64,000 nt of DNA from Halostreptopolyspora alba (GTDB lineage Bacteria; Actinomycetota; Actinomycetes; Streptosporangiales; Streptosporangiaceae), in NCBI GenBank assembly GCA_003725585.1, contig RJMB01000010.1:62001-126000 (forward strand), given 5' to 3'. The notes beneath the pieces are model-generated. The model did no database searches. It was not told where the DNA came from and worked only from the letters and a program-made list of their open reading frames with translations. Below, in pieces: positions 24,591-34,315 of the stretch; the stretch's first letter is position 1; each line of letters opens with the position of its first letter. Position numbers and translations under genes: made by a program.

Positions 24591-25720
24591 CCGAGCGGCA
24601 ATCCGTACAGTGCCCGGTGATATCGGCTCCCGATGTCACGCCCGCGGATCCGGCTCAGCTGCGGCCGCTGCTGGACCGCCTGGCCGACCCGGCGTCGGTG
24701 CGCTCCACCGAGGGGTTCGCGCGGGGCACGCTGCGACCCGACGGCCGGGTCGACCTGTGCAAGCAGGGGCTCGGCCCCGAAGGGGCGAGACTCCTGCTGC
24801 CCTCGGTGCCCGCGTCCGCCCACGCCCGCCACCTGCTGCTGGGCACCAACGCGATCGCCGACTCCGGTGCCCGTGCCCTCGCGGCCACGCTGGCCACGCG
24901 GCACCACGTGACGACGCTCTACCTCGGCTGCAACCGGATCACCGCCGAGGGCGCGGAGGCGCTCGCCACGGCTCTGGAGGCGGACCGTACCGTGCGCGCG
25001 TTGTGGCTGAAGCGCAACCCCATCGGTGACGAGGGGGTGACCGCGCTCGCCACCGCGCTGCGCCACAACACCACGATCCGCACCCTCGACCTGGTCAACA
25101 CGGGGGTGACGCGCCACGGTCTGGCCGTGCTGCTGGACGCGCTCTCCGGCCGCCCCGAGCCCGTGGAACGGCTCCATCTCGGCGGCAACGGCCTCGGGGC
25201 GGACTCCGCCGATATTCTGGCCGGTCTCGTCACCGACGGCGGGGTGCGCGAACTCCACCTCGCCGCGAACCATCTCGGCGATGACGGGGCGGCCCGGATC
25301 GCCGCCGCCGCGGCCCCGGCACGGACCGTGGGCCTGGGGCTGGGAGGCAACGGTGTGGGCGTCCGCGGTGCCGCGGCTCTGGCCGGGGCGCTGGGCGGCG
25401 TCCACTCCCTCGACCTCAGCCGTCCCCCGTCCCAGCGGGCGCTGGGAGCGCCGGACAACGTCACCGGCGACGAGGGGGCCTCGGCTTTGGCCGAGGCACT
25501 CCCGGACAGCCCGATCCGGCGGCTCGCGCTCCAGCGCACCGGCATCACCGGGAGGGGCGCGCTCCGGATTCTCCGCGAGGTTCGGCCGGACAGCCACCTG
25601 GAGTACGTCGGCCTTGGGGCGGGTGTGCCACGGCGGGTGAAGCGGGAGCTACGCCGGCGGCTGCGGCCGGCTACCGCCCCACCCGCGGACGTGCGTGCCA
25701 TCGGCAGCGTGTACCGGTGA
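24587..25720 (+). CDS. Leucine-rich-repeat protein (ribonuclease inhibitor-like)
   Basis: 377 residues made largely of ~28-residue leucine-rich repeats of the ribonuclease-inhibitor/GALA type, about eight copies between residues 75 and 350 (for example TLYLGCNRITAEGAEALATA, ALWLKRNPIGDEGVTALATA, RLHLGGNGLGADSADILAGL, ELHLAANHLGDDGAARIAAA). There is no signal peptide or membrane span. LRR proteins of this kind bind other proteins. The GTG start overlaps the SDR stop (GTGA), so the two are co-translated, and the LRR protein probably binds the SDR or its substrate. A short basic C-terminus follows the repeats. Confidence 0.85.
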   Translation: MTERQSVQCPVISAPDVTPADPAQLRPLLDRLADPASVRSTEGFARGTLRPDGRVDLCKQGLGPEGARLLLPSVPASAHARHLLLGTNAIADSGARALAATLATRHHVTTLYLGCNRITAEGAEALATALEADRTVRALWLKRNPIGDEGVTALATALRHNTTIRTLDLVNTGVTRHGLAVLLDALSGRPEPVERLHLGGNGLGADSADILAGLVTDGGVRELHLAANHLGDDGAARIAAAAAPARTVGLGLGGNGVGVRGAAALAGALGGVHSLDLSRPPSQRALGAPDNVTGDEGASALAEALPDSPIRRLALQRTGITGRGALRILREVRPDSHLEYVGLGAGVPRRVKRELRRRLRPATAPPADVRAIGSVYR

Positions 25721-25775
25721 GCGAGACCATCCCCGACACCATCAGCGGGGCACGGAACTCACGGCGACTGGTTCC

Positions 25776-28439
25776 CTAGCTCTTGGGCAACGCCGCGAGC
25801 TGGTTGTTGATCCGCGTGATCTCGGCCTCGGTCTCGGTGAGCTTGGCGCGGACGTTCGCCACGACCGACTCCGGGGCCTTGCTGGTGAACGAGGAGTTGG
25901 CGAGCTTCGCCTCGGCCGAGGCCCGGTGCTTCTCCGCCTCGGCCAGGTCCTTCTCCAACCGGTTGCGTTCGGCGGCGAAGTCGATCGCCTCCGAGAGGTC
26001 CAGCTCCACGCGCACCCCGGCGACCTCGACGGCGGTCGTGGTGGAGAACCCGTCCGCGGGTTCCGTCAGCCGCGTCAGGTTACGAATGTGCTCCTCGAAG
26101 CCGACCAGCAGCGGACGGTCGAAGTGGAGGCGCGCGGGAACGCGCTGGCCGGGTTTGAGGCCCTGGTCGCTGCGGAACCGGCGCACCTCGGTGACGACGT
26201 CGCGCAGCTCACCGATGGTGCCCTCGGCGTCCACGTCCGTCAGTCGGGTGTCGGCCCGGGGCCAGGGGGCGACGGTGATGGACTCCTCACCGGTCAGGGT
26301 CAGCCACAGCTCCTCGGTGACGAAGGGGATCACCGGGTGCAGCAGGCGCAGCGTGACATCGAGGACGTGGCCGAGTACCGCCCGCGTGTTCTCCGCCTCT
26401 GCGCCGCCGTGCTGCAGAGGGGTCTTCGACAGTTCGACGTACCAGTCGAACACCTCGTCCCAGGCGAAGTGGTACAGGGTGTCACACAGCCGCGCGAAGT
26501 GGAACTCCTCGTAGGCCGTGTTGACCTCGGCGACCACCTGGTGGAGGCGGGAGAGGATCCACCGGTCCGCCGTGGACAGCTGGTCCGACGGCGGCAGCGC
26601 CCCGGAGGAGTCGTCGCCGGCCTGCACCGCGCTGACCTTGGCGCCGTTCATCAGGGCGAAGCGGGTGGCGTTCCAGATCTTGTTGCAGAAGTTGCGCGAG
26701 CCCTGCACCCAGTCCTCGCCGATGGGCACGTCGGAACCGGGGTTGGCGCCCCGCGCGAGGGTGAACCGCAGGGCGTCGCTGCCGTAGGTGTCCATCCAGT
26801 CGACGGGGTCGACGGCGTTGCCGCGGGACTTCGACATCTTCTTGCCGTGCTTGTCGCGGACGAGCCCGTGCAGCACGACGTCCCTAAACGGCACCGATTC
26901 CTCCGGCCCGCGGTCGGCCATCGCGTACAGGCCGAACATCATCATGCGGGCCACCCAGAAGAACAGGATGTCGTAGCCGGTCACCATGACGCTGGTGGGG
27001 TAGAAGGTCCGCAGGTCGTCGGTGTCGTCGGGCCAGCCCAGGGTGGAGAACGGCCACAGTGCCGAGGAGAACCACGTGTCGAGCACATCGGAGTCCTGGT
27101 ACCAGCCCTCACCGGTGGGGGGGTCCTCGTCGGGGCCGACGCACACCATCTCGCCGTTCGGCCCGTACCACACGGGGATACGGTGCCCCCACCACAGCTG
27201 GCGGCTGATGCACCAGTCGTGCATGTTGTCGACCCAGTCGAAGTAGCGGGCGGCCATGTCCGGCGGGTGCAGCCGCACCCGGCCGTCGCGCACCGCGTCA
27301 CCGGCGGCCTTGGCCAGGGGCGCGACCCTGACGAACCACTGCTGGGACAGTCGGGGTTCGACGACGGTGTCGCAGCGCGAGCAGTGGCCGACCGCGTGCA
27401 CGTAGGGACGCTTCTCGTCGACGATGCGCCCCTGCTGGCGCAGGGCCGCGACCACCGCCGGACGGGCCTCGAACCGGTCCAGCCCCTCGAAGGGGCCGTG
27501 CGCGGTGACGTTGGCCCGCTCGTCCATGATCTCCACGGCGTCCAGGTTCTGGCGCTGGCCGATCTCGAAGTCGTTGGGGTCGTGCGCGGGGGTGACCTTC
27601 ACCGCGCCGCTGCCGAACTCCGGGTCCACGTGCTCGTCGGCCACCACGGGGATGTGGCGCCCGGTGAGAGGGAGCTCGATCGTCCGACCGACCAGGTGGC
27701 GATACCGCTCGTCGTCGGGGTGGACGGCCACCCCCGTGTCACCCAGCATGGTCTCGGCGCGGGTGGTGGCGACCACGACCGAGGTGTCCCCGTCGCCGTA
27801 GCGGATGGAGACCAGCTCGCCGTCGTCGTCGCGGTGCTCGACCTCGATATCCGACAGGGCGGTCTGGCAGCGCGGGCACCAGTTGATGATCCGTTCGGCC
27901 TGGTAGATCAGCCCGTCGTCGAACAGCCGTTTGAAGATGGTGCCGACGGCGCGGGACAGCCCGTCGTCCATCGTGAACCGCTCGCGCGACCAGTCGACAC
28001 CGTCGCCGAGGCGCCGCATCTGGCCGAGGATCTTGCCGCCGTACTCGTGCTTCCAGTCCCAGACCCGCTGGACGAACTCCTCACGGCTCAGGTCGTGACG
28101 GGACTTGCCCTCGGTGGTGGCCAGGTGCCGCTCCACCTGGGTCTGGGTGGCGATGCCGGCGTGGTCCATGCCGGGCAGCCACAGCGCCTCGAACCCGCGC
28201 ATGCGGGCGCGCCGGGTGAGCGCGTCCTTGATGGTGTGCCCGAAGGCGTGGCCCAGGTGTAGCGCGCCGGTGACGTTGGGCGGCGGGATGACAATGGAGA
28301 ACGGGGGGTTTCCGCTCTTGGGATCTACCTCGAAGTAACCGGCCGCGTTCCAACGCTGGTAAAGCCTGTCCTCTACTTCACCAGGCGCGTACTGGGTGGG
28401 CAGGCGTGGTGTGTCGTGCGCGGCGGTCTCTTCAGTCAC
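25776..28439 (-). CDS. valS: Valyl-tRNA synthetase
   Basis: 887 residues, the normal size. The class I signatures are intact: HLGH in [14 protein letters not shown] (about residue 60) and KMSKSRGN (about 530). Between them lies the CP1 editing domain that clears mischarged threonine; the C-terminus ends in the ValRS coiled-coil arm ([26 protein letters not shown]). The GTG start follows a TACAAT box by eight bases, so the message is leaderless. It is convergent with the LRR gene. Confidence 0.97.
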   Translation of the reverse strand: MTEETAAHDTPRLPTQYAPGEVEDRLYQRWNAAGYFEVDPKSGNPPFSIVIPPPNVTGALHLGHAFGHTIKDALTRRARMRGFEALWLPGMDHAGIATQTQVERHLATTEGKSRHDLSREEFVQRVWDWKHEYGGKILGQMRRLGDGVDWSRERFTMDDGLSRAVGTIFKRLFDDGLIYQAERIINWCPRCQTALSDIEVEHRDDDGELVSIRYGDGDTSVVVATTRAETMLGDTGVAVHPDDERYRHLVGRTIELPLTGRHIPVVADEHVDPEFGSGAVKVTPAHDPNDFEIGQRQNLDAVEIMDERANVTAHGPFEGLDRFEARPAVVAALRQQGRIVDEKRPYVHAVGHCSRCDTVVEPRLSQQWFVRVAPLAKAAGDAVRDGRVRLHPPDMAARYFDWVDNMHDWCISRQLWWGHRIPVWYGPNGEMVCVGPDEDPPTGEGWYQDSDVLDTWFSSALWPFSTLGWPDDTDDLRTFYPTSVMVTGYDILFFWVARMMMFGLYAMADRGPEESVPFRDVVLHGLVRDKHGKKMSKSRGNAVDPVDWMDTYGSDALRFTLARGANPGSDVPIGEDWVQGSRNFCNKIWNATRFALMNGAKVSAVQAGDDSSGALPPSDQLSTADRWILSRLHQVVAEVNTAYEEFHFARLCDTLYHFAWDEVFDWYVELSKTPLQHGGAEAENTRAVLGHVLDVTLRLLHPVIPFVTEELWLTLTGEESITVAPWPRADTRLTDVDAEGTIGELRDVVTEVRRFRSDQGLKPGQRVPARLHFDRPLLVGFEEHIRNLTRLTEPADGFSTTTAVEVAGVRVELDLSEAIDFAAERNRLEKDLAEAEKHRASAEAKLANSSFTSKAPESVVANVRAKLTETEAEITRINNQLAALPKS

Positions 28440-28447
28440 AGAGCGGA

Positions 28448-28453
28448 ATTGTA
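28448..28453 (-). promoter_or_regulatory. -10 box TACAAT for leaderless valS
   Basis: TACAAT ends eight bases before the valS GTG; TTGGGA lies 18 bases further upstream as a -35. Confidence 0.65.
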
Positions 28454-28675
28454 GTGCCCGTTACCTGCCAGTCCCAAACCACGTGAACTCGCTTTGGTTA
28501 CCAATAGTCACCAATCTTTCTCGAAACGCGATCATCCGGGGTGCGCCGGAACGGTACCGACGACGCCACGGCGTGCCTCACCGGGGTGTCAGGGCCAGAA
28601 CCGTAGCGTGGAGCCGCTGGGAACGCGGCGAGGCCTGCGTTCTGCCGGGTATCGACGAAGGGCGGGGGAACAGCG

Positions 28676-29452
28676 TTGGAACTGAGCGGGTACCGGATCG
28701 TCGTCACGGGCAGCGCGCGCGGCATGGGCGCGGCGACGGTCCGCGCGTTCGTCGCCGCCGGGGCGAACGTGGTCGGTATGGACCTCGAGGCGCAGAGCGG
28801 CCAGCGGGTGGCCGAGGAAGCGACCCGCTCCGGCCCGGGGGTGGCCTCGTTCCGACAGGTCGACATCGCTGACGCCGCCGACGTCACCCGGGTCTTCGAC
28901 AGCGCGGTGGAGTCCCTGGGCTGGTTGGACGTGCTCGCCCACCCCGCTGCGATCCAACGTCCGGGAAACGCCGCCGAGGTCCCGGTCGCGGACTGGGACC
29001 AGATGATGGCGGTCAACGTCCGCGGCACGATGCTGACCAACCAGGCCGCGTACCGGCACATGGCGCCGCGCGGGCGCGGCGCCATCATCAACTTCGGGTC
29101 GGTGTCCGGGCTGCGCCCGGAGCCGGGGGCTCCCGCCTACTCCGCCTCGAAGGGGGCCGTGCACTCCTGGACCCGCACCGCCGCGGCGGCCTGGGGCTCC
29201 GACGGGATCCGGGTCAACGCGATCCTGCCCGCCATCGCCACCCCGATGTACGAGGAGGCCAAGGAGCGCATGGCCGAGGACGAGATGACGGCGCACTACT
29301 GGCGCAACGAGTACTCGATCGCCATGGGGCAGCGGTACGGGGACCCCGACCAGGATCTCGGCCCCGTCATGGTGTTCCTCGCCTCGGAGGGGGCGCGCTT
29401 CATCACGGGCCAGCTGATCCCGGTGGACGGTGGCCAGACGTCGGTCCGCTGA
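28676..29452 (+). CDS. Short-chain dehydrogenase/reductase
   Basis: 258 residues of the classical SDR type: coenzyme loop TGSARGMG near the N-terminus, D in GMDLEAQ suggesting NAD preference, catalytic Ser in NFGSVSG, and Tyr/Lys in YSASKGA; the C-terminus ends RFITGQLIPVDGGQTSVR as in typical family members. It oxidises or reduces an alcohol/ketone pair that cannot be predicted. The start is a TTG preceded by GGGGGAA at suitable spacing. It is divergent from valS and convergent with a FAD oxidase. Confidence 0.92.
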   Translation: MELSGYRIVVTGSARGMGAATVRAFVAAGANVVGMDLEAQSGQRVAEEATRSGPGVASFRQVDIADAADVTRVFDSAVESLGWLDVLAHPAAIQRPGNAAEVPVADWDQMMAVNVRGTMLTNQAAYRHMAPRGRGAIINFGSVSGLRPEPGAPAYSASKGAVHSWTRTAAAAWGSDGIRVNAILPAIATPMYEEAKERMAEDEMTAHYWRNEYSIAMGQRYGDPDQDLGPVMVFLASEGARFITGQLIPVDGGQTSVR

Positions 29453-29454
29453 CC

Positions 29455-29472
29455 CCACCGACGTTGCGGTGG
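29455..29472. terminator. Small hairpin between convergent SDR and FAD oxidase genes
   Basis: CCACCG-ACGTTG-CGGTGG, a 6-bp stem directly after the SDR stop. Weak but well placed. Confidence 0.4.
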
Positions 29473-29528
29473 TCGCGCCGTCGCGAACCGCGGAGAGCCC
29501 TCATCGGAGATCGCCGTACCCACGGGAG

Positions 29529-30917
29529 TCAGGTATCCCCCGTCACCGGCGGGATGGGGTGGGCGGGACGGAGCAGGCCGTGCGGGTCGTAGCGCGCCCG
29601 GAGCGTGGCGAGCCGCCGGTGGTCGGCGGGTGCGAACGCCTCCCGTACCTCGTCGGCGTCGAGCGCACCGAAGCTGAAATTGAGTGATCGCCCGACCCCC
29701 CGGTCCTCGAACAGGGCGACAGCCTCGCGGTGCGCCGCGCGCACCGCCTCCTCCGCACCGGGGTCCACCAGTGAGAGGACGCTCAGCGAGTACGCGGCGT
29801 CCCGACCGCCGACCGCGTTCGGGTGGCGGGGCCGCCGCGCGAGCGCGCCACCCAGGTGGCGCAGCCCGACGACACACGCCACCGACGCCCCCGGGCCGGT
29901 CATACGGGTCAGTTCGGTCAGGGCCGCGGGATCGAGGTCGGCCAGCAGCCGGTTCTCCGACCGGTAGGCGGCCGGCCGCTCGGGTTCCTCGAACGCCGTC
30001 CCGGACTCGGTGTAGGGCAACTCGCGCAGCGTGTCCAGTACCGGGCCGAGCTCCCGCAGCGGCGCCACCAGCCGCTCCCCCTCCCGCACCGGGCCGAGAT
30101 GGCTCAGCTGTACCTGGGCGACGTGGCGGCCCCGCAGCGGCTCGGGCACGCCCGACAGGTCCGGGAACCGCAGCATCGTCACCCCCGAGGTCGTCTCCTC
30201 CGGCACCGTGGTGGTCCAACGCCGCCAGGCGTCGAGCGCGTCGGGGGTCCGGGCGACGTCGAAATACAGTCCACCGCCGAGGATCCGGGTCACCGGGACC
30301 AGATCCACCGACATGGCGGTGACCACCCCGAAGTTGCCCCCGCCCCCGCGCAGCGCCCAGAACAGGTCCGCGTCGGCGGGGGTGACCCGCCGGAGTCGAC
30401 CGTCGACCGTGACCAGCTCGAGGTGGCCCACATGGTCGGCGGCGAAACCGTAGCGCCGGGCCAGCAGCCCCACGCCGCCGCCCAGGGTGTAGGAGACCGC
30501 TCCCACTCCCGGCGCGCTTCCCGACAGCGGCGCCAGCCCGTGCGGGGCGGCCGCGTCGATCACGTGTCGCCAGGTGGCTCCGGCCTCGACCCAGGCGGTG
30601 CGCGTTTTCGGGTCCACGCGAACCCCGGACATGCGCCTGGTGGTGACCAGCACACCGTCCGCCATCGCCTGCCCCAGCCCGTGCCCGGTGGCCTGTGCCG
30701 CGATGGGAAGCCCGTGCGCCGCGGCGAACTCGACGGCGGCGCGCACGTCGTGCTCGTCCGTCGCCCCGACGACCGCCGCGGGCCGGTGAACCACCCGGCG
30801 CTGGTACCCGGTGCGTTCGTCGTCGTACTCGGCGCTTCCCGGAAGGCGCACCGGCCCCGCCACTCGTCCGGCCAGCTCGTTGATCTCGCCGCTCAGGTCC
30901 CCAGTTGTTTCCGTCAT
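29529..30917 (-). CDS. FAD-linked oxidase (PCMH/berberine-bridge type)
   Basis: 462 residues. The N-terminal FAD-binding PCMH domain has the pattern VRAAVEFAAAHGLPIAAQATGHG, where the His is the usual covalent FAD site, and GVGAVSYTLGGGVGLLARRYG; DLFWALRGGGGNFGVV is the second typical motif. The C-terminus holds the short BBE segment (RSLNFSFG, RLATLRARYDPHGLLR). Such enzymes oxidise sugars, alcohols or aromatic metabolites with oxygen. ATG 30917 follows TACCGT by six bases, a leaderless layout. It is divergent from a WYL-domain regulator with a shared inverted repeat. Confidence 0.9.
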   Translation of the reverse strand: MTETTGDLSGEINELAGRVAGPVRLPGSAEYDDERTGYQRRVVHRPAAVVGATDEHDVRAAVEFAAAHGLPIAAQATGHGLGQAMADGVLVTTRRMSGVRVDPKTRTAWVEAGATWRHVIDAAAPHGLAPLSGSAPGVGAVSYTLGGGVGLLARRYGFAADHVGHLELVTVDGRLRRVTPADADLFWALRGGGGNFGVVTAMSVDLVPVTRILGGGLYFDVARTPDALDAWRRWTTTVPEETTSGVTMLRFPDLSGVPEPLRGRHVAQVQLSHLGPVREGERLVAPLRELGPVLDTLRELPYTESGTAFEEPERPAAYRSENRLLADLDPAALTELTRMTGPGASVACVVGLRHLGGALARRPRHPNAVGGRDAAYSLSVLSLVDPGAEEAVRAAHREAVALFEDRGVGRSLNFSFGALDADEVREAFAPADHRRLATLRARYDPHGLLRPAHPIPPVTGDT

Positions 30918-30923
30918 GCCGGC

Positions 30924-30929
30924 ACGGTA
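30924..30929 (-). promoter_or_regulatory. -10 box TACCGT for leaderless FAD oxidase gene
   Basis: TACCGT, then GCCGGC, then ATG 30917. No Shine-Dalgarno sequence. Confidence 0.5.
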
Positions 30930-30939
30930 GAAAGCCTCG

Positions 30940-30956
30940 CGGACAGTAGGTGTCCG
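30940..30956. promoter_or_regulatory. Inverted repeat in the FAD oxidase/WYL regulator intergenic
   Basis: CGGACA-GTAGG-TGTCCG, a perfect 6-bp inverted repeat centred about 31 bp before the oxidase start, where a regulator would cover the -35 region. Confidence 0.6.
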
Positions 30957-30979
30957 TGAGGCGTGCCAATCTGTGGTCG

Positions 30980-31957
30980 ATGACTGTGGGTTTTCCACGA
31001 CGGGACATGCCGGGTCGGCTGTTGCGGCTGCTGTCGCTGTTGCAGGACCGGCGCGAGTGGTCGGGCGCCGAACTCGCCGAACGTCTCGGGGTCACCGACC
31101 GCACGGTGCGCCGCGACATCGAACGGTTGCGCGCGCTCGACTACCACGTCGATGGCGTCACGGGTACGGCCGGCGGCTACCGGTTGGCCTCGGGCCAGCG
31201 TCTGCCTCCGCTGCTCCTCGACGACGAGGAGGCGGTCGCCACGGCACTCGCTCTGGTGAGCGCGGCCGGCACCAGCGCGGCCGGGCTCGAGGAGAGCGCG
31301 ATGCGGGCGCTGGCCAAACTGCGACGGATGTTGCCGGCCCGGCTGCGCCCCAGGCTGGCCTCGCTCGGCGGCGCGGTCACCGCGGTCGGGCACCGTGACG
31401 CGCCGCGTGTGGACCCCGATGTTGTCGCGTTGCTCGCCTCGTACTGCCACGAGGAGCGGCTCGTCGCGTTCGACTACCGCGACCGGTCGGGTGAGGGCAG
31501 CACACGCCGGGTCGAACCGCACGGGCTCGTCACTGTTCGGGGCCGGTGGTACCTGGTCGGCTACGATCCGGGCCGTGCCGACTGGCGCACGTTCCGCCTG
31601 GACCGGATCGCGGACCCCTCCCCCAGCACCCGACGGTTCCGCCCGCGCGAGCTGCCCGCGCCGGACGCGGCCAGCTACCTCGCCCGCTCGTTCGCGAGCG
31701 CGTCGTATCGCCACACGGCACTGGTCACCGTGGGGATCTCCGCCGCGGAGGTACGGGAACGGTTGTTCTTCCCAATGCCGTGGGAGGTCGAGGACCACGA
31801 CACGGGCGGCTGCACCGTCCGGGTGAGCGCGGAGTCGGCCGAGCTGGTGGTGCGCTACGTCGCCGCGTTGGCGACACTGGACACCGAGTTCACGCTGGAC
31901 GCCCCCGATGAGATCACCCGTCGCGTGCGGGAGGTGGGCCGCCGGCTGGCCGGATGA
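30980..31957 (+). CDS. WYL-domain transcriptional regulator (YafY/DeoR-like)
   Basis: 325 residues from ATG 30980; ATG 31007 (MPGRLLRLLSLLQ) is also possible, and neither has a good ribosome-binding site. The N-terminal winged helix is typical (WSGAELAERLGVTDRTVRRDIERL), the middle is the WYL ligand-sensing domain (RVEPHGLVTVRGRWYLVGYD), and the C-terminus is the WCX extension. WYL domains are known to sense nucleic-acid-derived or small ligands. Its divergent position and the shared inverted repeat make the FAD oxidase its likely target. Confidence 0.9.
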   Translation: MTVGFPRRDMPGRLLRLLSLLQDRREWSGAELAERLGVTDRTVRRDIERLRALDYHVDGVTGTAGGYRLASGQRLPPLLLDDEEAVATALALVSAAGTSAAGLEESAMRALAKLRRMLPARLRPRLASLGGAVTAVGHRDAPRVDPDVVALLASYCHEERLVAFDYRDRSGEGSTRRVEPHGLVTVRGRWYLVGYDPGRADWRTFRLDRIADPSPSTRRFRPRELPAPDAASYLARSFASASYRHTALVTVGISAAEVRERLFFPMPWEVEDHDTGGCTVRVSAESAELVVRYVAALATLDTEFTLDAPDEITRRVREVGRRLAG

Positions 31958-32029
31958 GCGCCCGAAGCCCCGGTGGGAAATCCTCTCCGGGCGGTGAACC
32001 GCGCGCGCTCCGGACGCTACGTAGGGGGT

Positions 32030-32572
32030 GTGGGAACGGATGAGCAGCTGCTCGCGCGGGTGGCCTCGGGAGACGAGAACGGACTGCGCGAGCTGTACCA
32101 CCGGCACTCCGCCGCCATGCTCCGGCTGCTGCGGCGGTTGACCTCCGACGTGGGAACCACCGAGGAGATCCTGCAGGAGTCCTGGCTGGCGGTGTGGCGG
32201 TCGGCGGGTAGCTACCGGTCGTCGGCGTCGGTACGCGCGTGGCTGCTCGGGGTGACCCGGCGGCAGGCGCACAACCGGCTGCGCCGCGCCACACCACCCA
32301 CGGTGGGGATCGAGGCCGCACCCGAGCCCGTCGACCACACCGTCGACGTGGAGGCACGGGTGCTGGCGGTCGCGGGACACGAGGCGATCATGGCCGCCAT
32401 AGGGCGGCTGCCGCGGGCGCACCGGGAGGTCGTGGTGCTCGCCCTGGTCGAGGAGCTTCCCTACGCCGACATCGCCGAGGTGTTGGCGATCCCGGTGGGC
32501 ACCGTGAAGAGCCGAATGTCCACGGCGCGGGGGATCCTGTCGGCGGAGTTGTCCCGAGAGCGGGTGAACTGA
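32030..32572 (+). CDS. ECF-family RNA polymerase sigma factor
   Basis: 180 residues. Region 2 is readable (LARVASGDENGLRELYHRHSAAMLRLLRRL, EEILQESWLAVWRSAGSYR) and region 4 ends with the HTH (LPYADIAEVLAIPVGTVKSRMSTARGIL). GTG 32030 has AGGGGG two bases upstream; a longer frame begins at 31973. One base separates its stop from the ATG of a zinc-finger membrane protein that is its probable anti-sigma factor, and an ABC transporter follows in the same tight operon. Confidence 0.92.
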   Translation: MGTDEQLLARVASGDENGLRELYHRHSAAMLRLLRRLTSDVGTTEEILQESWLAVWRSAGSYRSSASVRAWLLGVTRRQAHNRLRRATPPTVGIEAAPEPVDHTVDVEARVLAVAGHEAIMAAIGRLPRAHREVVVLALVEELPYADIAEVLAIPVGTVKSRMSTARGILSAELSRERVN

Positions 32573-32573
32573 C

Positions 32574-33461
32574 ATGGACCATCTGGACGAGGAGGCCCTG
32601 ACCCGGGCCGGAGCGCGCGAACGCGACGCGTTGCCCGCCGCGCAGCGCGCCCATCTGGACTCGTGCGCGCCGTGCCGGAGCCGGGTCGAGGGGAACGCGC
32701 GGCTCGCGGCGGCCCTTCGGCGGGCGGAGCCGCGGCCCGCCGTTCCCTCCTTCGACGCGCTGGTCGCCCCGCGTCTGGGAGCGGCGCCCGACCCCGTGCC
32801 CGTGCCCACGGTGCGGTTCGGGAGGGCGCTCCGGCTGACTCTCGCGGTCACGCTGCGGCAGGCCCGGCTCGTTCCGCGGCTGCTGTGGCTGGTGACCCTG
32901 GGAGGATTCGCCGCGCTGGCCGTCGCCGTGCTTCTCGTGCCGCAGAGTGGGGAAGTCGCCTCCGCCTACCTCGGACCGGTGAGTGTGGCTTTGGTCACTC
33001 TCGGGGCGGTGGCGGTGTGCGACCCCAGGCGCGACCCGCGTCAGGAGTCGATGCGCGCGATGCTGGTACCCCCTGTGGCGGTGTGGCTGGCCCGGCTCAC
33101 GTTCGTGCTGGGTGCGCTGGTACTCACCGCGACCGCGGTGTCGGTCCTGGCGGCCGCGCTGCCGGGAAGCGGCCACGCCGCCGGGTCGCTCATCGGGTCG
33201 TGGCTGGGGCCCGCCCTGCTGGGGGTGGGGCTGACGACGTTCGGTGCCGTGTGGCGTTCCCCGGCGGTGGGGCTGGCGTTCGGGGCGGTGTCCTGGACGA
33301 TGTCCCTGGTCGCCACGCGGGACGATCTGGTGGGCACGACCGTGGGCTCGGTCGTGGCCGCGGTCTGGACACACAACGGGGTGGCGCTGACCCTGGCGGC
33401 ACTCACCCTGGCCGCGGCCGCCCGGCTGGCCGCCCGGTCGGCGGAGCGTCCCATCGGCTGA
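32574..33461 (+). CDS. Anti-sigma factor-like membrane protein with zf-HC2-type N-terminus
   Basis: 295 residues. The N-terminal ~45 residues carry the anti-sigma zinc motif HLDSCAPC (HxxxCxxC), which in ZAS proteins binds the sigma factor. Unlike the usual single-span anti-sigma factors it continues into about six membrane spans (from LLWLVTLGGFAALAVAVLLV to the C-terminus), and so resembles the membrane part of an ABC-2-type permease. It immediately follows the sigma gene and is 15-18 bp before an ABC ATPase gene, so it may sense transporter activity or itself join the transporter. Confidence 0.85.
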   Translation: MDHLDEEALTRAGARERDALPAAQRAHLDSCAPCRSRVEGNARLAAALRRAEPRPAVPSFDALVAPRLGAAPDPVPVPTVRFGRALRLTLAVTLRQARLVPRLLWLVTLGGFAALAVAVLLVPQSGEVASAYLGPVSVALVTLGAVAVCDPRRDPRQESMRAMLVPPVAVWLARLTFVLGALVLTATAVSVLAAALPGSGHAAGSLIGSWLGPALLGVGLTTFGAVWRSPAVGLAFGAVSWTMSLVATRDDLVGTTVGSVVAAVWTHNGVALTLAALTLAAAARLAARSAERPIG

Positions 33462-33479
33462 GACGGACGGGAGACAGTG

Positions 33480-34232
33480 GTGCGCGTCACCGCCACGGAT
33501 GTGGGCTACCGGTACGGGCGGACCCGCGCCCTTACCGGGGTCACCCTGGACACCGGCGGCGGGGTGTTCGGGCTGCTAGGCCCCAATGGGGCGGGCAAGT
33601 CAACGCTGCTGCGGCTGCTGGCCGGGACGCTGCGCCCTCGCTCGGGCCGGCTCGTCGTGGGTGGCCACGACCTCGCGCGGGCCTCGGCGCGACGCGGCAT
33701 CCGGCGGCTGGTGGGCTACCTGCCCGAACGTCCGGAACTCTACCCACACCTGACGGTTCGCGAGTTCCTGGACTACACGGCCCTGCTGAACGGGGTGGTC
33801 GACGCCCGGCAGCGCAGCGAGCTGGCGGGGAACGCGATGGAGCGGCTCGCGCTAACCCTGGAGGCGCGTACCGGGATCGCCGCGTTGTCCACGGGAACGC
33901 GCCAGCGCGTGGCCATCGCGCACGCGCTGCTCGGTGAGCCACCGTTGCTGGTGCTCGACGAGCCCACGGCCGGGATGGACCCGATGCACCGTCACCGGGT
34001 GCGCACACTTCTCGCCGAGATCGGCCGCACGGCCACCGTGGTGCTGTCCACGCATGACCTCGACGATGTCCGGCTCCTCTGTGACCGGGTGGCGGTGCTG
34101 CGCGGGGGAACCGCCATCTTCGTGGGCTCACCCGGCGGACTGGCCACGACCGCGCCCCACGGCGCCGACCTCGAGGACGGTTACACCGCTGTGGTCTCCG
34201 CCACAACGCCCCCCGCCCCCGGCCAACCGTGA
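33480..34232 (+). CDS. ABC transporter ATP-binding protein (first of two)
   Basis: 250 residues. Walker A is GPNGAGKST, Walker B LLVLDEPTAGMDP and the H-loop STHD; the signature LSTGTRQRV departs from LSGGQ at two positions but is common in ABC-2 drug and bacteriocin transporters. GTG 33480 is preferred to 33477 because GGGAG is then six bases upstream. Its stop overlaps a possible GTG for the permease gene, whose better start lies further in. Belongs to the sigma-anti-sigma-ABC operon. Confidence 0.92.
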   Translation: MRVTATDVGYRYGRTRALTGVTLDTGGGVFGLLGPNGAGKSTLLRLLAGTLRPRSGRLVVGGHDLARASARRGIRRLVGYLPERPELYPHLTVREFLDYTALLNGVVDARQRSELAGNAMERLALTLEARTGIAALSTGTRQRVAIAHALLGEPPLLVLDEPTAGMDPMHRHRVRTLLAEIGRTATVVLSTHDLDDVRLLCDRVAVLRGGTAIFVGSPGGLATTAPHGADLEDGYTAVVSATTPPAPGQP

Positions 34233-34315
34233 ACCGCGCCCGACGGCGGCGGCTACGTACTCGGGTGACGGACAGCGACGATGCGGGGTGCGCGGGCACC
34301 GGAAGTGGAGGACGG

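Noticed and set aside
25695-28262. 855-codon plus-strand frame opposite valS
   Set aside because: It is antisense to a conserved tRNA synthetase with no domain pattern of its own.
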